Below are positions 55,301 through 64,000 of a DNA stretch of 64,000 bases, piece after piece. Where the stretch lies: NCBI GenBank assembly GCA_902790325.1, contig CADARP010000007.1, positions 1 through 64,000 on the forward strand. Reading direction: 5' to 3'. Below the pieces are notes generated by a model. It ran no database searches. It worked only from the letters and a program-made list of their open reading frames with translations, and had not been told where the DNA came from. Positions within the stretch are counted from its first letter, which is position 1. Each line of letters opens with the position of its first letter. This DNA is from Oscillospiraceae bacterium. GTDB lineage: Bacteria; Bacillota; Clostridia; Oscillospirales; Acutalibacteraceae. Made by a program: the position numbers and the translations under genes.

Positions 55301-55897
55301 TCAGAACTTGAACTCCAGCGAATCGAGCACGCCTTTGAGCGATTCGTACTGCTTGTCGTCCTTGATGTTGTCGATCTGGATCTCGACGAATTTGTACGCT
55401 TTGTTCTTGTCGGGCACGGTCTGGCCGTAGAACACGTAGCAGCGCGTATCCTTCGTCACCAGCGAGTTGTAGCTCATGGAGTAGAAATCCAGACCGCCGA
55501 TCTTGGAATTCCCGATCTCCGATGCGCTTTCGGCTTCGCGTTCGTGCACCTTATCCGCAAGCAGTTTTGCCTTGTCGGCACCCATTTCGTCGTCATAATT
55601 CATGACGGAAACGGTGAATCTCGGGGCGTTTTCGCCTTCGCCGTAGGTCGCTTCCAGATACGTCGAGGTGGATAAAGCGTCGTTGCGCGTCCAGCCCTTG
55701 GGGAGATCTCCCTTGAGGAAGTCGAATGTGTTGTCAAAGGTGACGGGTTCTTGCGCAGCGGCGGTCGTGCTTTCGTCGGCGGCTGCCGAAACATCGGACG
55801 CGTCGGATGTGTCTTCCGCCGCCGGTGCGGGCGTCTTGCCGCAGGCACACAGCAGCGCGAGCAGCAGACAAAGTGCGGGAATGAGGATTTTTTTCAT
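55301..55897 (-). CDS. Lipoprotein of unknown function
   Basis: 198 residues. The lipobox LLCACGK (cysteine near residue 18) is followed by an Ala/Ser/Thr/Asp-rich linker and a folded domain of about 140 residues with WTRNDALSTSTYLEATYGEG. The start with MKKILIPALC has GGAGCG upstream and overlaps the flippase stop by 4 bp (ATGA), so it is coupled to it. I do not recognise a family. Confidence 0.72.
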   Translation of the reverse strand: MKKILIPALCLLLALLCACGKTPAPAAEDTSDASDVSAAADESTTAAAQEPVTFDNTFDFLKGDLPKGWTRNDALSTSTYLEATYGEGENAPRFTVSVMNYDDEMGADKAKLLADKVHEREAESASEIGNSKIGGLDFYSMSYNSLVTKDTRCYVFYGQTVPDKNKAYKFVEIQIDNIKDDKQYESLKGVLDSLEFKF

Positions 55898-57429
55898 GAC
55901 TGTACGCTCCTTTTTTGTATACTGTTCCGGAACACGATCCACAACTGGCGCAGATCCTGCCGGTAGAATAAACTGTTGAGAAGCAGCGCCCAACCGCTGC
56001 AGATCAAAAAGACAGGCACGGCGTGCAGCGCCCAGGAGAGATAGTCCTGCGCTGTACTCTGCACAAGCGGCAGGCAGCACAGCACGGCGAGCGCCGCGGC
56101 GCATACGTTGACGCCGCACCGGCCGAGAAAGACCGAGAACGGACGGCACAGGATATGCCGGGAGAGATAGAACGCGTACTGCACGGTACGCACGGTCATG
56201 GCCGCGAGCGTTGCCAGCGCGACGCCCGCAAGCCCCAGCGGGATGACGAGCGCGACCGACAGAACGACGTTGATCCCCGCTTCGAGAAACGCCCCGTTTC
56301 GCGTCTGGCGGTAATGCCCGGCGGCGAGGGTGACGTTGTTGTAGGGGATGCGCACGCAGTAGACGGCTTCCGCTGCCGTGAGCAGGATGCCGAACAGCGG
56401 ACGCATATAATTTGCGTCGGAAATGCCGTGCGTATACACCGCAAGAAACGGCTGCAGCAGAAGTCCGGTGCAGGTGAACAGCGCGGTGACCAGCGTGAAG
56501 GAAAAGAATTCGTAGGCGCGGAAATTGCGCTGCAGCGTTTCGGTTTCCTCACGGGCGATCATGTTGCCGAACGCGGCCTCGATCCCCGAGGAAAACGCGC
56601 TGACGACCTTTTCGATGCCGGCGACGATGGCGTAGTACACGCTGTAAACCGACACGTCCGCGATCCCGACCGCGCGCGACAGCGCGGAAAAGACGGTCAG
56701 CACAAACACGTCCGTGTTGGTGTGCAGAAAATATGCCGTGTGGTGCCCCAGACCGTCCCAGCGCTGCGCAATGGCCGTCTCGTCCGGCGCGGCGTGCACG
56801 TCCGGCTTGTACCGGCGGCGCACATACAGCCGCAGCGCCAGAGGCCGCAGCGCATAGACGAACGCCGTGCCGAGCTTGACCGCGTGGATCGAGCATCCCA
56901 GTCGGATCAGGACGACGGCGAGCAGCGTGTTGAGCAGGATCGTCATGATCTGCAGATTCGACGCGACGTACCGCTTTTGATCGGCCTGCACCAGGATCTG
57001 GCGGCTCATGCCGAAGTAGTATTGGAAGAACGTGCTGAACGCGATGATCAGCACGAGCGAGAAGGTGAAGAGATACTCGAACTCCCTGCGCACCAGCAGG
57101 GGATACAGACACGCGACTGCCGCGGCAAAGAGCGCAAACAGCGCCGCGATCTTCCGGAAGAAGCGGTCGGATGCGCGCAGGATGCCGCTCATTTTGGCAT
57201 GGTCGTCGTCGGCAAGCGGCTTGTAGAGCGCGGCGCGCACGACGCCGCCGACGCCTGCCTCGAACAGGACGATGTAGCTCAGGAACTGCGTCACGGAAGC
57301 AGCCATGCCGTTGACCGCCGAGCCGAAGCTGCGGATCAGAAGACGGGGAAGAATCAGGCCGCAGACGACGGACACGAACTGCAGCGCCAGCGACGAGAGC
57401 ATGTTCCACATCGCTTTTTTACTGCGCAT
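55894..57429 (-). CDS. Polysaccharide flippase-like membrane protein (MOP superfamily)
   Basis: 511 residues with twelve to fourteen hydrophobic helices. It fits the oligosaccharide/polysaccharide exporter branch (Wzx or MVF type), which moves lipid-linked sugars across the membrane. The start MRSKKAMWN has GAGGTG upstream and overlaps the glycosyltransferase gene by 11 bp. Confidence 0.82.
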   Translation of the reverse strand: MRSKKAMWNMLSSLALQFVSVVCGLILPRLLIRSFGSAVNGMAASVTQFLSYIVLFEAGVGGVVRAALYKPLADDDHAKMSGILRASDRFFRKIAALFALFAAAVACLYPLLVRREFEYLFTFSLVLIIAFSTFFQYYFGMSRQILVQADQKRYVASNLQIMTILLNTLLAVVLIRLGCSIHAVKLGTAFVYALRPLALRLYVRRRYKPDVHAAPDETAIAQRWDGLGHHTAYFLHTNTDVFVLTVFSALSRAVGIADVSVYSVYYAIVAGIEKVVSAFSSGIEAAFGNMIAREETETLQRNFRAYEFFSFTLVTALFTCTGLLLQPFLAVYTHGISDANYMRPLFGILLTAAEAVYCVRIPYNNVTLAAGHYRQTRNGAFLEAGINVVLSVALVIPLGLAGVALATLAAMTVRTVQYAFYLSRHILCRPFSVFLGRCGVNVCAAALAVLCCLPLVQSTAQDYLSWALHAVPVFLICSGWALLLNSLFYRQDLRQLWIVFRNSIQKRSVQS

Positions 57430-58402
57430 GCAGACACCTCTTTCCCCGATACAGACACAGAAGCGTGCGGTACCGTCCGCGCCGCAGGAGTCGGTACTTG
57501 AGCGAATCGTCCGCGGCGGACAGCGCACACGCGGCAAGCTGCGTCTGCATCGCTTTTTGCAGCAGCGCCGTGCCCTCGGACAAGGACGTTCCGCTGTATG
57601 CCAGCAGCCGCACATAGTTGTCGAGCTGCTTGCGGCACAGGTCGTCATATCCGGCCTGCCACGACGCGTCGAAGTCGACTTTCTCCGACAGCAGGCGGCG
57701 CACCGTCCTGTCAGTCTTGTCGGACTGGATCAGACTGTCCGCATCGAATCGCCCCGCAAAACCGCCGCCGACGCGGTAGCGGTAAAGCGGCGTGTGTACA
57801 TAGTACAGACTTTCCGCGCCGGTCAGCAGATACGCGCTGCGCAGCAGATCCTCGCCGTGCCGCAGCCCCGCGAACGCGGCATAGTCCGGCGCGCGGGAGA
57901 TCAATTTGCGATGAAAACACTTGTTCCACACCGCGTTGAACCGCGTGGACAGCAGAAAGCGGTAAAACGGTTCCATTTCCGCGCCGGTCAGGAACGCGTC
58001 CGCGTCGAGAAACGTCTCGCGCTGCGGCGCTTCGTTTTCGCGGAAGGTCAGGAAATCGAACGTCAGCAGATCGGGATGATGCCGCCCGATCGCGTCGTGC
58101 AGCGTTTGCAGCAGCGCCGGCTCGGCAAGATCGTCCGCGTCGAGAAACAGCAGATAGTCGCCGCGCGCATGCTGTTCGGCATATGCGCGGGCGGCAAAGA
58201 CGCCGCGGTTTCCGGTATGCCAGACGCGGAAACGCCGATCCGCCTCCGCGCAGCGGTCGCAGATCGCGCCGCTGCCGTCGGTCGATCCGTCGTCCACGAG
58301 CAGCACTTCAAAATCTGTAAAGGCCTGCGACTTTACAGCAGCCAGGCACGGCTCGAGAAAAGCTTCTGCGTTGAAGACCGGGATCATCAGGCTGAACTGC
58401 AT
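57419..58402 (-). CDS. Family 2 glycosyltransferase
   Basis: 327 residues. The GT-A domain starts IPVFNAEAFLEPCL, with VDDGSTDGSG and the metal-binding DADD (about residue 91). The donor and acceptor are unknown. Its own promoter heads the three-gene operon with the flippase and lipoprotein, consistent with making and exporting a surface glycan. Only one transferase is present, so the glycan would need enzymes encoded elsewhere. Confidence 0.9.
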   Translation of the reverse strand: MQFSLMIPVFNAEAFLEPCLAAVKSQAFTDFEVLLVDDGSTDGSGAICDRCAEADRRFRVWHTGNRGVFAARAYAEQHARGDYLLFLDADDLAEPALLQTLHDAIGRHHPDLLTFDFLTFRENEAPQRETFLDADAFLTGAEMEPFYRFLLSTRFNAVWNKCFHRKLISRAPDYAAFAGLRHGEDLLRSAYLLTGAESLYYVHTPLYRYRVGGGFAGRFDADSLIQSDKTDRTVRRLLSEKVDFDASWQAGYDDLCRKQLDNYVRLLAYSGTSLSEGTALLQKAMQTQLAACALSAADDSLKYRLLRRGRYRTLLCLYRGKRCLHAQ

Positions 58403-58432
58403 ACGGCGCCTCCCTTTCCTGTTCTATTCAGA

Positions 58433-58461
58433 ATTATATACCAAAACCGGTAAAGAAGCAA
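58433..58461 (-). promoter_or_regulatory. Promoter of the glycosyltransferase operon
   Basis: Minus strand: TTGCTT (58456-58461), 17 bp, perfect TATAAT (58433-58438). It diverges from the pyrophosphatase promoter. Confidence 0.75.
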
Positions 58462-58497
58462 GTGAACAAACTGCAAATTCTTGTCGCGCGCCAATGA

Positions 58498-58526
58498 TTG
58501 CAATTCCATGCGGAGTATGATACAAT
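58498..58526 (+). promoter_or_regulatory. Promoter of the pyrophosphatase gene
   Basis: TTGCAA (58498-58503), 17 bp, TACAAT (58521-58526), 54 bp before the start codon. Confidence 0.75.
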
Positions 58527-58580
58527 ATAATTTATGGGACAAACGGTTTTGACAAAACAACATAGTTGGAGGGACAGCGC

Positions 58581-59708
58581 ATGAACAGAAAAACGAAAAT
58601 CAGCATCATCGCCTTGATCCTCGTCGCAGCGGTCTGCATTGCCGGCGTTTCCGGATTCTTGATCGGAAAGCATATGGAGCATGTACAGGCTGCGGCTGCG
58701 CAGATGCGTCTGCAAACGCTCAACCGTTCTTCGATCGAAAAACTGAAAGATACACAAGACACGATCTACGTTATCGGTCACCGCAGCCCCGACACGGATA
58801 CGGTGAGCAGTGCGATCGCTTATGCGCGGCTGCTGAACCTTTTGGGCATTTCGGCACAAGCGGCGATCACGGAACCTGTGAACGCGGAAACGGCATATAT
58901 CCTGCAGGAAGCCGGCGTCGAAACGCCGGACATTTTGAAGGACGCAGCCGGAAAATCGATTTTTCTGGTCGATCACAGCGAATACGTGCAGGCGGCGGAG
59001 GGCATGACCGATGCGACGATCGTCGGCGTTCTGGATCATCACGGGATCGGCAGCGTTACGACCGGACAGCAGGTGCTGTACGAGGCCAGACCCATCGGCG
59101 CTGCGTCGACCATCGTTTGGCTGGATTATCTGAACTACGGCGTTGAGATCGACAGATCCACCGCATTCCTGATACTTGGCGCGCTGCTTTCCGACACGGA
59201 CAATCTGACCGGATCGACGGTGACCGAGGCCGACAGACAGGCGGCGGTCGAGCTTGCGGGGATCGCGGGCGTATCGGACGTCGATGCGCTGTACAAAGCG
59301 CTCCATACCGAAAAGCTGTCTTACAAAGGCATGAGCGATGCGGATATCCTCTTTTCCGATTACAAGGAATATGAGATCGCCGGCGTCAAGGTCGGTATCG
59401 GACTGGCAAGCGCCATCGACGAGGAGGCTGCGGCGGCTCTGGCGGAACGGATGAAGAAAGTTATCCCCGAATGCTTTGCCCAAAAGAACGTCGATGTGAT
59501 GTATATGTCGGTCGGCATGCGGGAAGACGGCAAAAAGATCGACCGCGTTATTGCAGCCGACGAACGCTCCGCCGAAATTCTGAAAGCGGCGTTCCCGGAT
59601 TATGACGAATTTGACGGGACGTCTTACGTTTTCCGGACAGGCATCGGGCGAAAAACGATTTTCGTGCCCGGACTGACCGATTACCTGAACGCACATCCCG
59701 GCGAATAA
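58581..59708 (+). CDS. Membrane-anchored family II (Mn-dependent) inorganic pyrophosphatase
   Basis: 375 residues. The DHH-type core shows all the usual motifs: GHRSPDTDTVSSAIAYA, VDHSE, DHHGIG, LSDTDNLTG and a C-terminal GRKTIFVPGL. The normal enzyme is about 310 residues and cytoplasmic. Here about 60 extra N-terminal residues include a membrane helix (about 7-28), so the core should lie outside the membrane. GGAGGGA lies before the ATG, so the extension is translated. The catalytic set looks complete. Confidence 0.9.
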   Translation: MNRKTKISIIALILVAAVCIAGVSGFLIGKHMEHVQAAAAQMRLQTLNRSSIEKLKDTQDTIYVIGHRSPDTDTVSSAIAYARLLNLLGISAQAAITEPVNAETAYILQEAGVETPDILKDAAGKSIFLVDHSEYVQAAEGMTDATIVGVLDHHGIGSVTTGQQVLYEARPIGAASTIVWLDYLNYGVEIDRSTAFLILGALLSDTDNLTGSTVTEADRQAAVELAGIAGVSDVDALYKALHTEKLSYKGMSDADILFSDYKEYEIAGVKVGIGLASAIDEEAAAALAERMKKVIPECFAQKNVDVMYMSVGMREDGKKIDRVIAADERSAEILKAAFPDYDEFDGTSYVFRTGIGRKTIFVPGLTDYLNAHPGE

Positions 59709-59759
59709 AAAGCCGGCCTTCCGCAAACGAAGCGAACGGGACGCAAAGGAGGACGATGC

Positions 59760-60206
59760 ATGCTGTGCCTTACGCCGATCTCTTCCGGCAGCATTTCCGA
59801 GCTTGAGGACACGTCCTATGCGCAGATGTCCGATCCGGACAAACGCCGGATGGTGCGGGAAAGCATGGACAAAACGCACGACGGCGCATATTTTGAAATG
59901 CTCGCCGTGTCGGACAGCGGAACGATCGTCGGGTTTATGAATCTGTATGCCCGGTCTGAGCGCACGATCAGTGTCGGTCCGGAGATCAAGCGCAGATTCC
60001 GCCGGCAGGGATACGGCTTTTCGGGTGAAATGCTTGCCTTGGACTACGCGCGGGAGATGGGGTATGCAGTCGCCGCCGCAGACGTGCGGGAGGAGAACGC
60101 GGCAAGTATCGCGCTGCATGAAAAACTCGGCTTCGAGGTCGGGACACGCTGCCTGAGCAAAAACGGAAACCCCGTTCGGGTATATATCAAGGCATTAACG
60201 GAATAA
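59760..60206 (+). CDS. GNAT family acetyltransferase
   Basis: 148 residues. The acetyl-CoA binding block IKRRFRRQGYGFSGEMLALDYA is followed by NAASIALHEKLGFEVGTR, standard for the RimJ/RimL-like branch. The substrate is unknown. A strong AAAGGAGG site precedes the ATG. Confidence 0.88.
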   Translation: MLCLTPISSGSISELEDTSYAQMSDPDKRRMVRESMDKTHDGAYFEMLAVSDSGTIVGFMNLYARSERTISVGPEIKRRFRRQGYGFSGEMLALDYAREMGYAVAAADVREENAASIALHEKLGFEVGTRCLSKNGNPVRVYIKALTE

Positions 60207-60224
60207 GATAAGGACGTGACGCGA

Positions 60225-60896
60225 ATGCGCATGCGGAAAAAGAGAAACCTGGAAACACGGCTTGCTGCCTGCGGGGACGTGCTGATCCCCGTGGTGTATG
60301 CGGACAAACATTTCGACGCGCCGATCGACGAGGATCTGACGTTTGACTTTGCGGCGCTGTTCGGAAACGACCATCCGGTGCATCTGGAGATCGGCTGCGG
60401 CAAGGGCGGCTTTGTGACCGAGGCGGCGCGGCAGAATCCCGACGTCAACTTCCTCGCCGTGGAAAAGACGGGGAACGTGATCGTATGCGGCTGCGAAGCG
60501 GTCATGGAAGCGCAGCTTCCCAACGTCCGTTTTCTCAAGCTCGGCGCCGAATACCTCTGGCGGTATCTGCCGCCCGCGAGCATCGCGCGGCTGTATCTCA
60601 ACTTCTCCTGTCCGTTTCCGAAGGAGAAGTACAGAAACCACCGTCTGACCGCGCCGCGTTTTCTGCGCATCTACAAAGAGATATTGGCTCCGGGCGCGCA
60701 GATCTGGCAGAAGACGGACAATATGCACTTTTTTGAGTTCAGCATCGAAAACCTGACGCAGAACGGTTTCACGCTGCAGAATGTTTCGCTCGACCTGCAT
60801 CACAGCGGCTTCGAGGGCAATATCATGACGGAGTACGAAAAGCGGTTCAGCGAACAGGGAATGCCGATCTATCGACTGGAGGCGTATCTGCCGTGA
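60225..60896 (+). CDS. trmB: tRNA (guanine-N7)-methyltransferase
   Basis: 223 residues. It methylates G46 in the variable loop of tRNAs using SAM. The SAM site is HLEIGCGKGGFV, followed by FLAVEKTGNV. The family motif usually reads NFPDPWPK; here it is LNFSCPFPKEKYRNHRLT. GTG at 60216 is an alternative start. Its stop overlaps the next GTG start. Confidence 0.92.
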   Translation: MRMRKKRNLETRLAACGDVLIPVVYADKHFDAPIDEDLTFDFAALFGNDHPVHLEIGCGKGGFVTEAARQNPDVNFLAVEKTGNVIVCGCEAVMEAQLPNVRFLKLGAEYLWRYLPPASIARLYLNFSCPFPKEKYRNHRLTAPRFLRIYKEILAPGAQIWQKTDNMHFFEFSIENLTQNGFTLQNVSLDLHHSGFEGNIMTEYEKRFSEQGMPIYRLEAYLP

Positions 60897-61381
60897 GCAA
60901 GGAAACCAAAACCAATGCCATGCGCATTCTGGACAGACAGAAGATCCCGTATACGGTCAACCTCTACGAATGCGACAACTTCATCGACGGCGTGCATGTG
61001 GCCGACCAGCTCGGACAGAGCTACGACAGCAGCTTCAAGACGCTCGTGACCGTCGGCAAAAGCGGCGGACATTACGTGTTCGTGCTGCCCGTCGATCAGG
61101 AACTGGATCTGAAAAAGGCGGCGAAGACCGTGGGCGAGAAGTCTGTCGAGATGGTGCACGTCAAGGACATTTTTGCGCTGACGGGATACATCCGCGGGGG
61201 CTGCACGCCGCTGGGGATGAAGAAACCGTTCCCGACCGTCATCCACGAATCCGTGCTGCTGTATCCGCAGGTCATCATCAGCGGCGGGCGCATCGGCGCG
61301 CAGATCGTGCTGTCTCCCGCCGACCTGCTGCGCGCGACCGGCGCCAAAACAGCGGACATTCTGAAAGAGGAAAACGTATGA
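60893..61381 (+). CDS. ybaK: Cys-tRNA(Pro) deacylase, YbaK family
   Basis: 162 residues. It hydrolyses mischarged Cys-tRNA-Pro. Features include the N-terminal AMRILDRQKIPYTVNLY and FKTLVTVGKSGG, the central VLPVDQELDLKKAAK and the GYIRGGCTPLGMKK motif. The start is GTG, overlapping the trmB stop by 4 bp. Confidence 0.92.
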   Translation: MSKETKTNAMRILDRQKIPYTVNLYECDNFIDGVHVADQLGQSYDSSFKTLVTVGKSGGHYVFVLPVDQELDLKKAAKTVGEKSVEMVHVKDIFALTGYIRGGCTPLGMKKPFPTVIHESVLLYPQVIISGGRIGAQIVLSPADLLRATGAKTADILKEENV

Positions 61382-61557
61382 GCGAGAAAAGCTGTGAATA
61401 CTGTCTGCACTACGCATTCGACGAGGACAGCGAGTGCTGGACGTGCGAGATCGATCTGGATATGGATGAGTACGAGCGGTTCGTGACGGACAGCGTGTCG
61501 AACTGCCCGTACTATCAGGGCGGCGACGAGTATTCGATCGTCCGCCGTCAGAATTGA
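61378..61557 (+). CDS. Small cysteine-rich protein, DUF6472-like
   Basis: 59 residues. Cysteine pairs in CEYCLHYAFDEDSECWTC, a late CPYY motif and an acidic middle suggest metal binding. It resembles DUF6472 proteins seen in Clostridia. It is coupled to ybaK by a 4-bp ATGA overlap. Function unknown. Confidence 0.72.
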   Translation: MSEKSCEYCLHYAFDEDSECWTCEIDLDMDEYERFVTDSVSNCPYYQGGDEYSIVRRQN

Positions 61558-61565
61558 GGTGTACG

Positions 61566-62966
61566 ATGCGTATATTGAAAGACCTGCAGCCGCAGGACGT
61601 TTTTTACTACTTTGAACAGATCAGCGCCGTGCCGCGTCCGTCCGGATACCCGCAGGCGATCGGCAGCTTCTGCGAGGCGTTCGCAAAAGCGCATGCCCTT
61701 CGGTATATACGCGACAAAGCAGGAAACGTCGTGATGTTCAAGGACGGCGACAGCCGCAAGGAACCGGTGATCCTGCAGGGACATCTCGACATGGTGTGCG
61801 TGTGCGAGCCGGATGTCAGGATCGACTTCCGCCGCGATCCGATCCCCCTGGCAACAGACGGGGAGTATGTGTTCGCCGAAGGTACGAGCCTCGGCGCGGA
61901 CGACGGCATCGCGGTTGCGATGATCCTTGCGCTGCTCGCGTCCGACACAACCGGCCTGCCGCCGATCGAAGCCGTTTTCACGATGGATGAGGAGACGAGT
62001 ATGCGCGGCGCTTCGGAGCTGGATACGTCCGTGTTGCGCGGCAGACGGATGCTCAATCTCGACTCCGAAGCGGACGGAAAGTTCTGGGTCAGCTGCGCGG
62101 GCGGCGAACGCGCCGTCGTGACGAAGCGGATGCAGGCGGAATCGAATACGGATGCGTGTCTGCTCGTGCGGCTGTCCGGTTTCCTCGGCGGCCACTCCGG
62201 AACGGAGATCGACAAGGGCAGGCTGAACGCCGTGCTGTGCATGGCGCAGGCGATTCGGGATGTGCCCGGTGTGCGGATCGCTTCGCTGACCGGCGGCAAA
62301 GTCGACAACGCGATCCCGTCGGAATGTGAAGCGGTCATTGCGGGCGACAGAAACGCGATCGAAACGGCGTTCCGCGCGAACGCGGACACATGGCGGGAAA
62401 CGGAACCGAACGTCCGGCTGCACATCACGAATACGGCGGCGGAGCGGCTGGTGACTGCGGAGAGTACACGCGAATTGCTGGAGCTTCTCGCCGCGCTGCC
62501 GAACGGTGTGCAGAGCTGGAGCCGGGAGATCGAAGGCTTTGTCGAAACGTCGCTGAATCTCGGTGTGTGCGCGGTGGATACGGATGCGGCGCAGATGCAC
62601 TACAGTGTGCGCAGCGGCGTGGACGCCGAACGCGATGCACTGGCCGAACGGGTCAAAAAAATCGCCGCCGATCACGGCGGCGTCTGCGAGACGCACGGCG
62701 CGTATCCCGCGTGGCAGTATCGCAAAGATTCTCCGCTGCGCGACGCGGCGGCACGTGCCTATGTAGCGCGCATCGGCAGCGCGCCGGAGATCGAAAGCAT
62801 CCATGCGGGGCTCGAGTGCGGGCTGTTCTGCGGAAAAATCCCCGATCTGGACTGCATCTCCCTCGGACCCGATATTCTCGACATCCATTCCCCGAAGGAG
62901 CGTCTGAACGTTTCATCCGCGGCGCGGACGTACGCGCTGCTGTGGGACATTTTAAAACTGTTATAA
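61566..62966 (+). CDS. pepD: Aminoacyl-histidine dipeptidase (M20 family, PepD-like)
   Basis: 466 residues. A zinc peptidase that cleaves dipeptides such as carnosine and Xaa-His. The metal motifs are LQGHLDMVC, GTSLGADDGIAVAM and FTMDEETSMRGA, and HAGLECGLF lies near the C-terminus. GAGGTG precedes the ATG. It converges on mutY with a 6-bp overlap. Confidence 0.93.
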   Translation: MRILKDLQPQDVFYYFEQISAVPRPSGYPQAIGSFCEAFAKAHALRYIRDKAGNVVMFKDGDSRKEPVILQGHLDMVCVCEPDVRIDFRRDPIPLATDGEYVFAEGTSLGADDGIAVAMILALLASDTTGLPPIEAVFTMDEETSMRGASELDTSVLRGRRMLNLDSEADGKFWVSCAGGERAVVTKRMQAESNTDACLLVRLSGFLGGHSGTEIDKGRLNAVLCMAQAIRDVPGVRIASLTGGKVDNAIPSECEAVIAGDRNAIETAFRANADTWRETEPNVRLHITNTAAERLVTAESTRELLELLAALPNGVQSWSREIEGFVETSLNLGVCAVDTDAAQMHYSVRSGVDAERDALAERVKKIAADHGGVCETHGAYPAWQYRKDSPLRDAAARAYVARIGSAPEIESIHAGLECGLFCGKIPDLDCISLGPDILDIHSPKERLNVSSAARTYALLWDILKLL

Positions 62967-63983
62967 GAATTTCCGAAACGCCGTCGGCAGCGCATACCGG
63001 CGGCGTATTTCGTCCGGCGTCCGCCAGACAAACCGGTCGTCCTTCGCGCCGCACAGGATGGTGAACGCGTCCATCTCCCAGCGGATGTGCGTGAACACAT
63101 GCGATTTGTGCTCCTGCCGCAGTACGGCCTGCGGCTGTGTGCCGAACGCTTCTGCCTGCCGCAGCGCGCCCTCCACGTCGAGCGGCTCGTCCACATTCGG
63201 CAGCGACCACATTCCGGCGAGCAGTCCTGTGTCTTCCCGCCGCATAAGCGCCAGTTCGTCGCCGTACCAAAGCAGGAACACGGTCTTGTCGACGAGCTGT
63301 TTTTCTTTTTTGGGGATTTTGACCGGAAGCGACGCGGCGGTACCGGCGGCGAACGCACGGCACAGTGTACGCAGCGGACAGTCGCCGCATTTCGGCGAGC
63401 GCGGCGTACAGACTGTTGCGCCGAGTTCCATGAGCGCCTGCGTGAACGCGCCGCAGTTTCCGGCGGGATAGACGCTTTCGAGCCGGTCGGTGATCTCCTT
63501 TTTGTGCGCGGGCAGGTCGATCGGCGTGTCGTCGTTCAGATAGCGCGCCGTAACGCGTAGCACATTGCCGTCGACCGCAGCCGTCGGCAGATCGAAGCAG
63601 ATCGAGCAGATCGCGCCTGCCGTATACGGTCCTACGCCGGGCAGCGCGCGGACGGATGCGTAATCCTGCGGGAAAACGCCGCCGTATTCCGCCGCGATCG
63701 TGCGCGCGGTTTTTTGGAGATTGCGCGCGCGGCTGTAATACCCCAGACCTTCCCAAAGTTTGAAGAGGCTGTCTTCGTCCGCGCCGGCAAGCGCTTCAAC
63801 CGTCGGAAACGCCTGCAGGAACCGCGCATAGTACCCCATGACCGCCTCGACCCGCGTCTGCTGGAGCATGATCTCCGAGACCCAGACGCGGTACGGATCG
63901 CGGCTTTCGCGCCACGGCAGCGCACGCGCATGTCCGCGGTACCAGGGCAAAAGCGCATCGGGGAGTTTGGCAAACGGTTCCAT
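62961..63983 (-). CDS. mutY: A/G-specific adenine glycosylase
   Basis: 340 residues. It removes adenine mispaired with 8-oxoguanine. The catalytic glutamate lies in SEIMLQQTRV (near residue 37). The helix-hairpin-helix is LPGVGPYTAGAI and the catalytic aspartate is in AAVDGNVLRV. The iron-sulfur cluster has the usual four-cysteine spacing in CTPRSPKCGDCPLRTLC. A C-terminal MutT-like domain (about 225-340) recognises 8-oxoguanine. AAGGAGG lies 7 nt before the ATG. Confidence 0.96.
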   Translation of the reverse strand: MEPFAKLPDALLPWYRGHARALPWRESRDPYRVWVSEIMLQQTRVEAVMGYYARFLQAFPTVEALAGADEDSLFKLWEGLGYYSRARNLQKTARTIAAEYGGVFPQDYASVRALPGVGPYTAGAICSICFDLPTAAVDGNVLRVTARYLNDDTPIDLPAHKKEITDRLESVYPAGNCGAFTQALMELGATVCTPRSPKCGDCPLRTLCRAFAAGTAASLPVKIPKKEKQLVDKTVFLLWYGDELALMRREDTGLLAGMWSLPNVDEPLDVEGALRQAEAFGTQPQAVLRQEHKSHVFTHIRWEMDAFTILCGAKDDRFVWRTPDEIRRRYALPTAFRKFL

Positions 63984-64000
63984 GGCGGCGCCTCCTTTTC

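Overview
The window looks like a chromosome segment of an uncultured, spore-forming Clostridia, most like the gut Oscillospiraceae/Ruminococcaceae. This rests on high-GC coding DNA with frequent TTG starts and strong AGGAGG-type ribosome sites. It also rests on sporulation genes (a YlmC/YmxH-like gene, yabP, yabQ), a dockerin-bearing surface protein, a domain-swapped GH3 enzyme, a DUF6472-like protein and an archaeal-type prolyl-tRNA synthetase. No tRNA, rRNA, CRISPR array, phage or transposase gene was seen. The assignment is inferred from gene content only.

Layout. 1-3965: a palindrome-rich repeat tract, then a 1192-residue dockerin protein built of InlB-type repeats (minus strand). 3966-6466: a long regulatory leader, acpP and proS. 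6514-10637: a GNAT acetyltransferase, nagA, a LarA-like protein (minus strand) and two small membrane proteins. 10688-17170: an F-type ATP synthase operon (a, c, b, delta, alpha, gamma, beta, epsilon). Its c-subunit gene has lost its first helix and its delta subunit is reduced to 72 residues. 17258-21043: a zinc-ribbon protein, a secreted membrane protein, a cysteine-peptidase-like protein and a GPH-type transporter. 21091-25178: a giant BspA-like leucine-rich-repeat surface protein broken by a frameshift inside its repeats. 25179-27556: repeat-rich spacer, a small secreted peptide and a secreted papain-like protein. 27681-30260: YlmC/YmxH-like protein, yabP, yabQ, divIC, an S1-domain gene and a lipoprotein. 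30324-33109: an orphan fumarase alpha subunit, hpf and an Mbeg1-like hydrolase.

33134-39188 is the most interesting metabolic block. It holds an iron-type alcohol dehydrogenase facing a minus-strand series of a class III aminotransferase with a Lys/Ala-rich tail, an FGGY kinase and two class II aldolase-fold proteins. The second aldolase-fold protein appears to lack a zinc-ligand histidine. A palindrome sits beside the promoter. The set is compatible with a transaminate, phosphorylate and cleave route for an amino-sugar or amino-polyol, which I cannot assign to a described pathway.

39263-52098 carries carbohydrate enzymes (GH3, an esterase, GH36 and GH16) around housekeeping genes (tcdA, a solute-binding lipoprotein, recG, an M23 peptidase). 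52117-55096 is a manganese (yybP-ykoY) riboswitch with a terminator switch controlling a P-type cation ATPase. 55301-58461 is a glycosyltransferase, flippase and lipoprotein operon. 58498-63983 holds a membrane-anchored family II pyrophosphatase, a GNAT protein, trmB, ybaK, a DUF6472-like gene, pepD and mutY.
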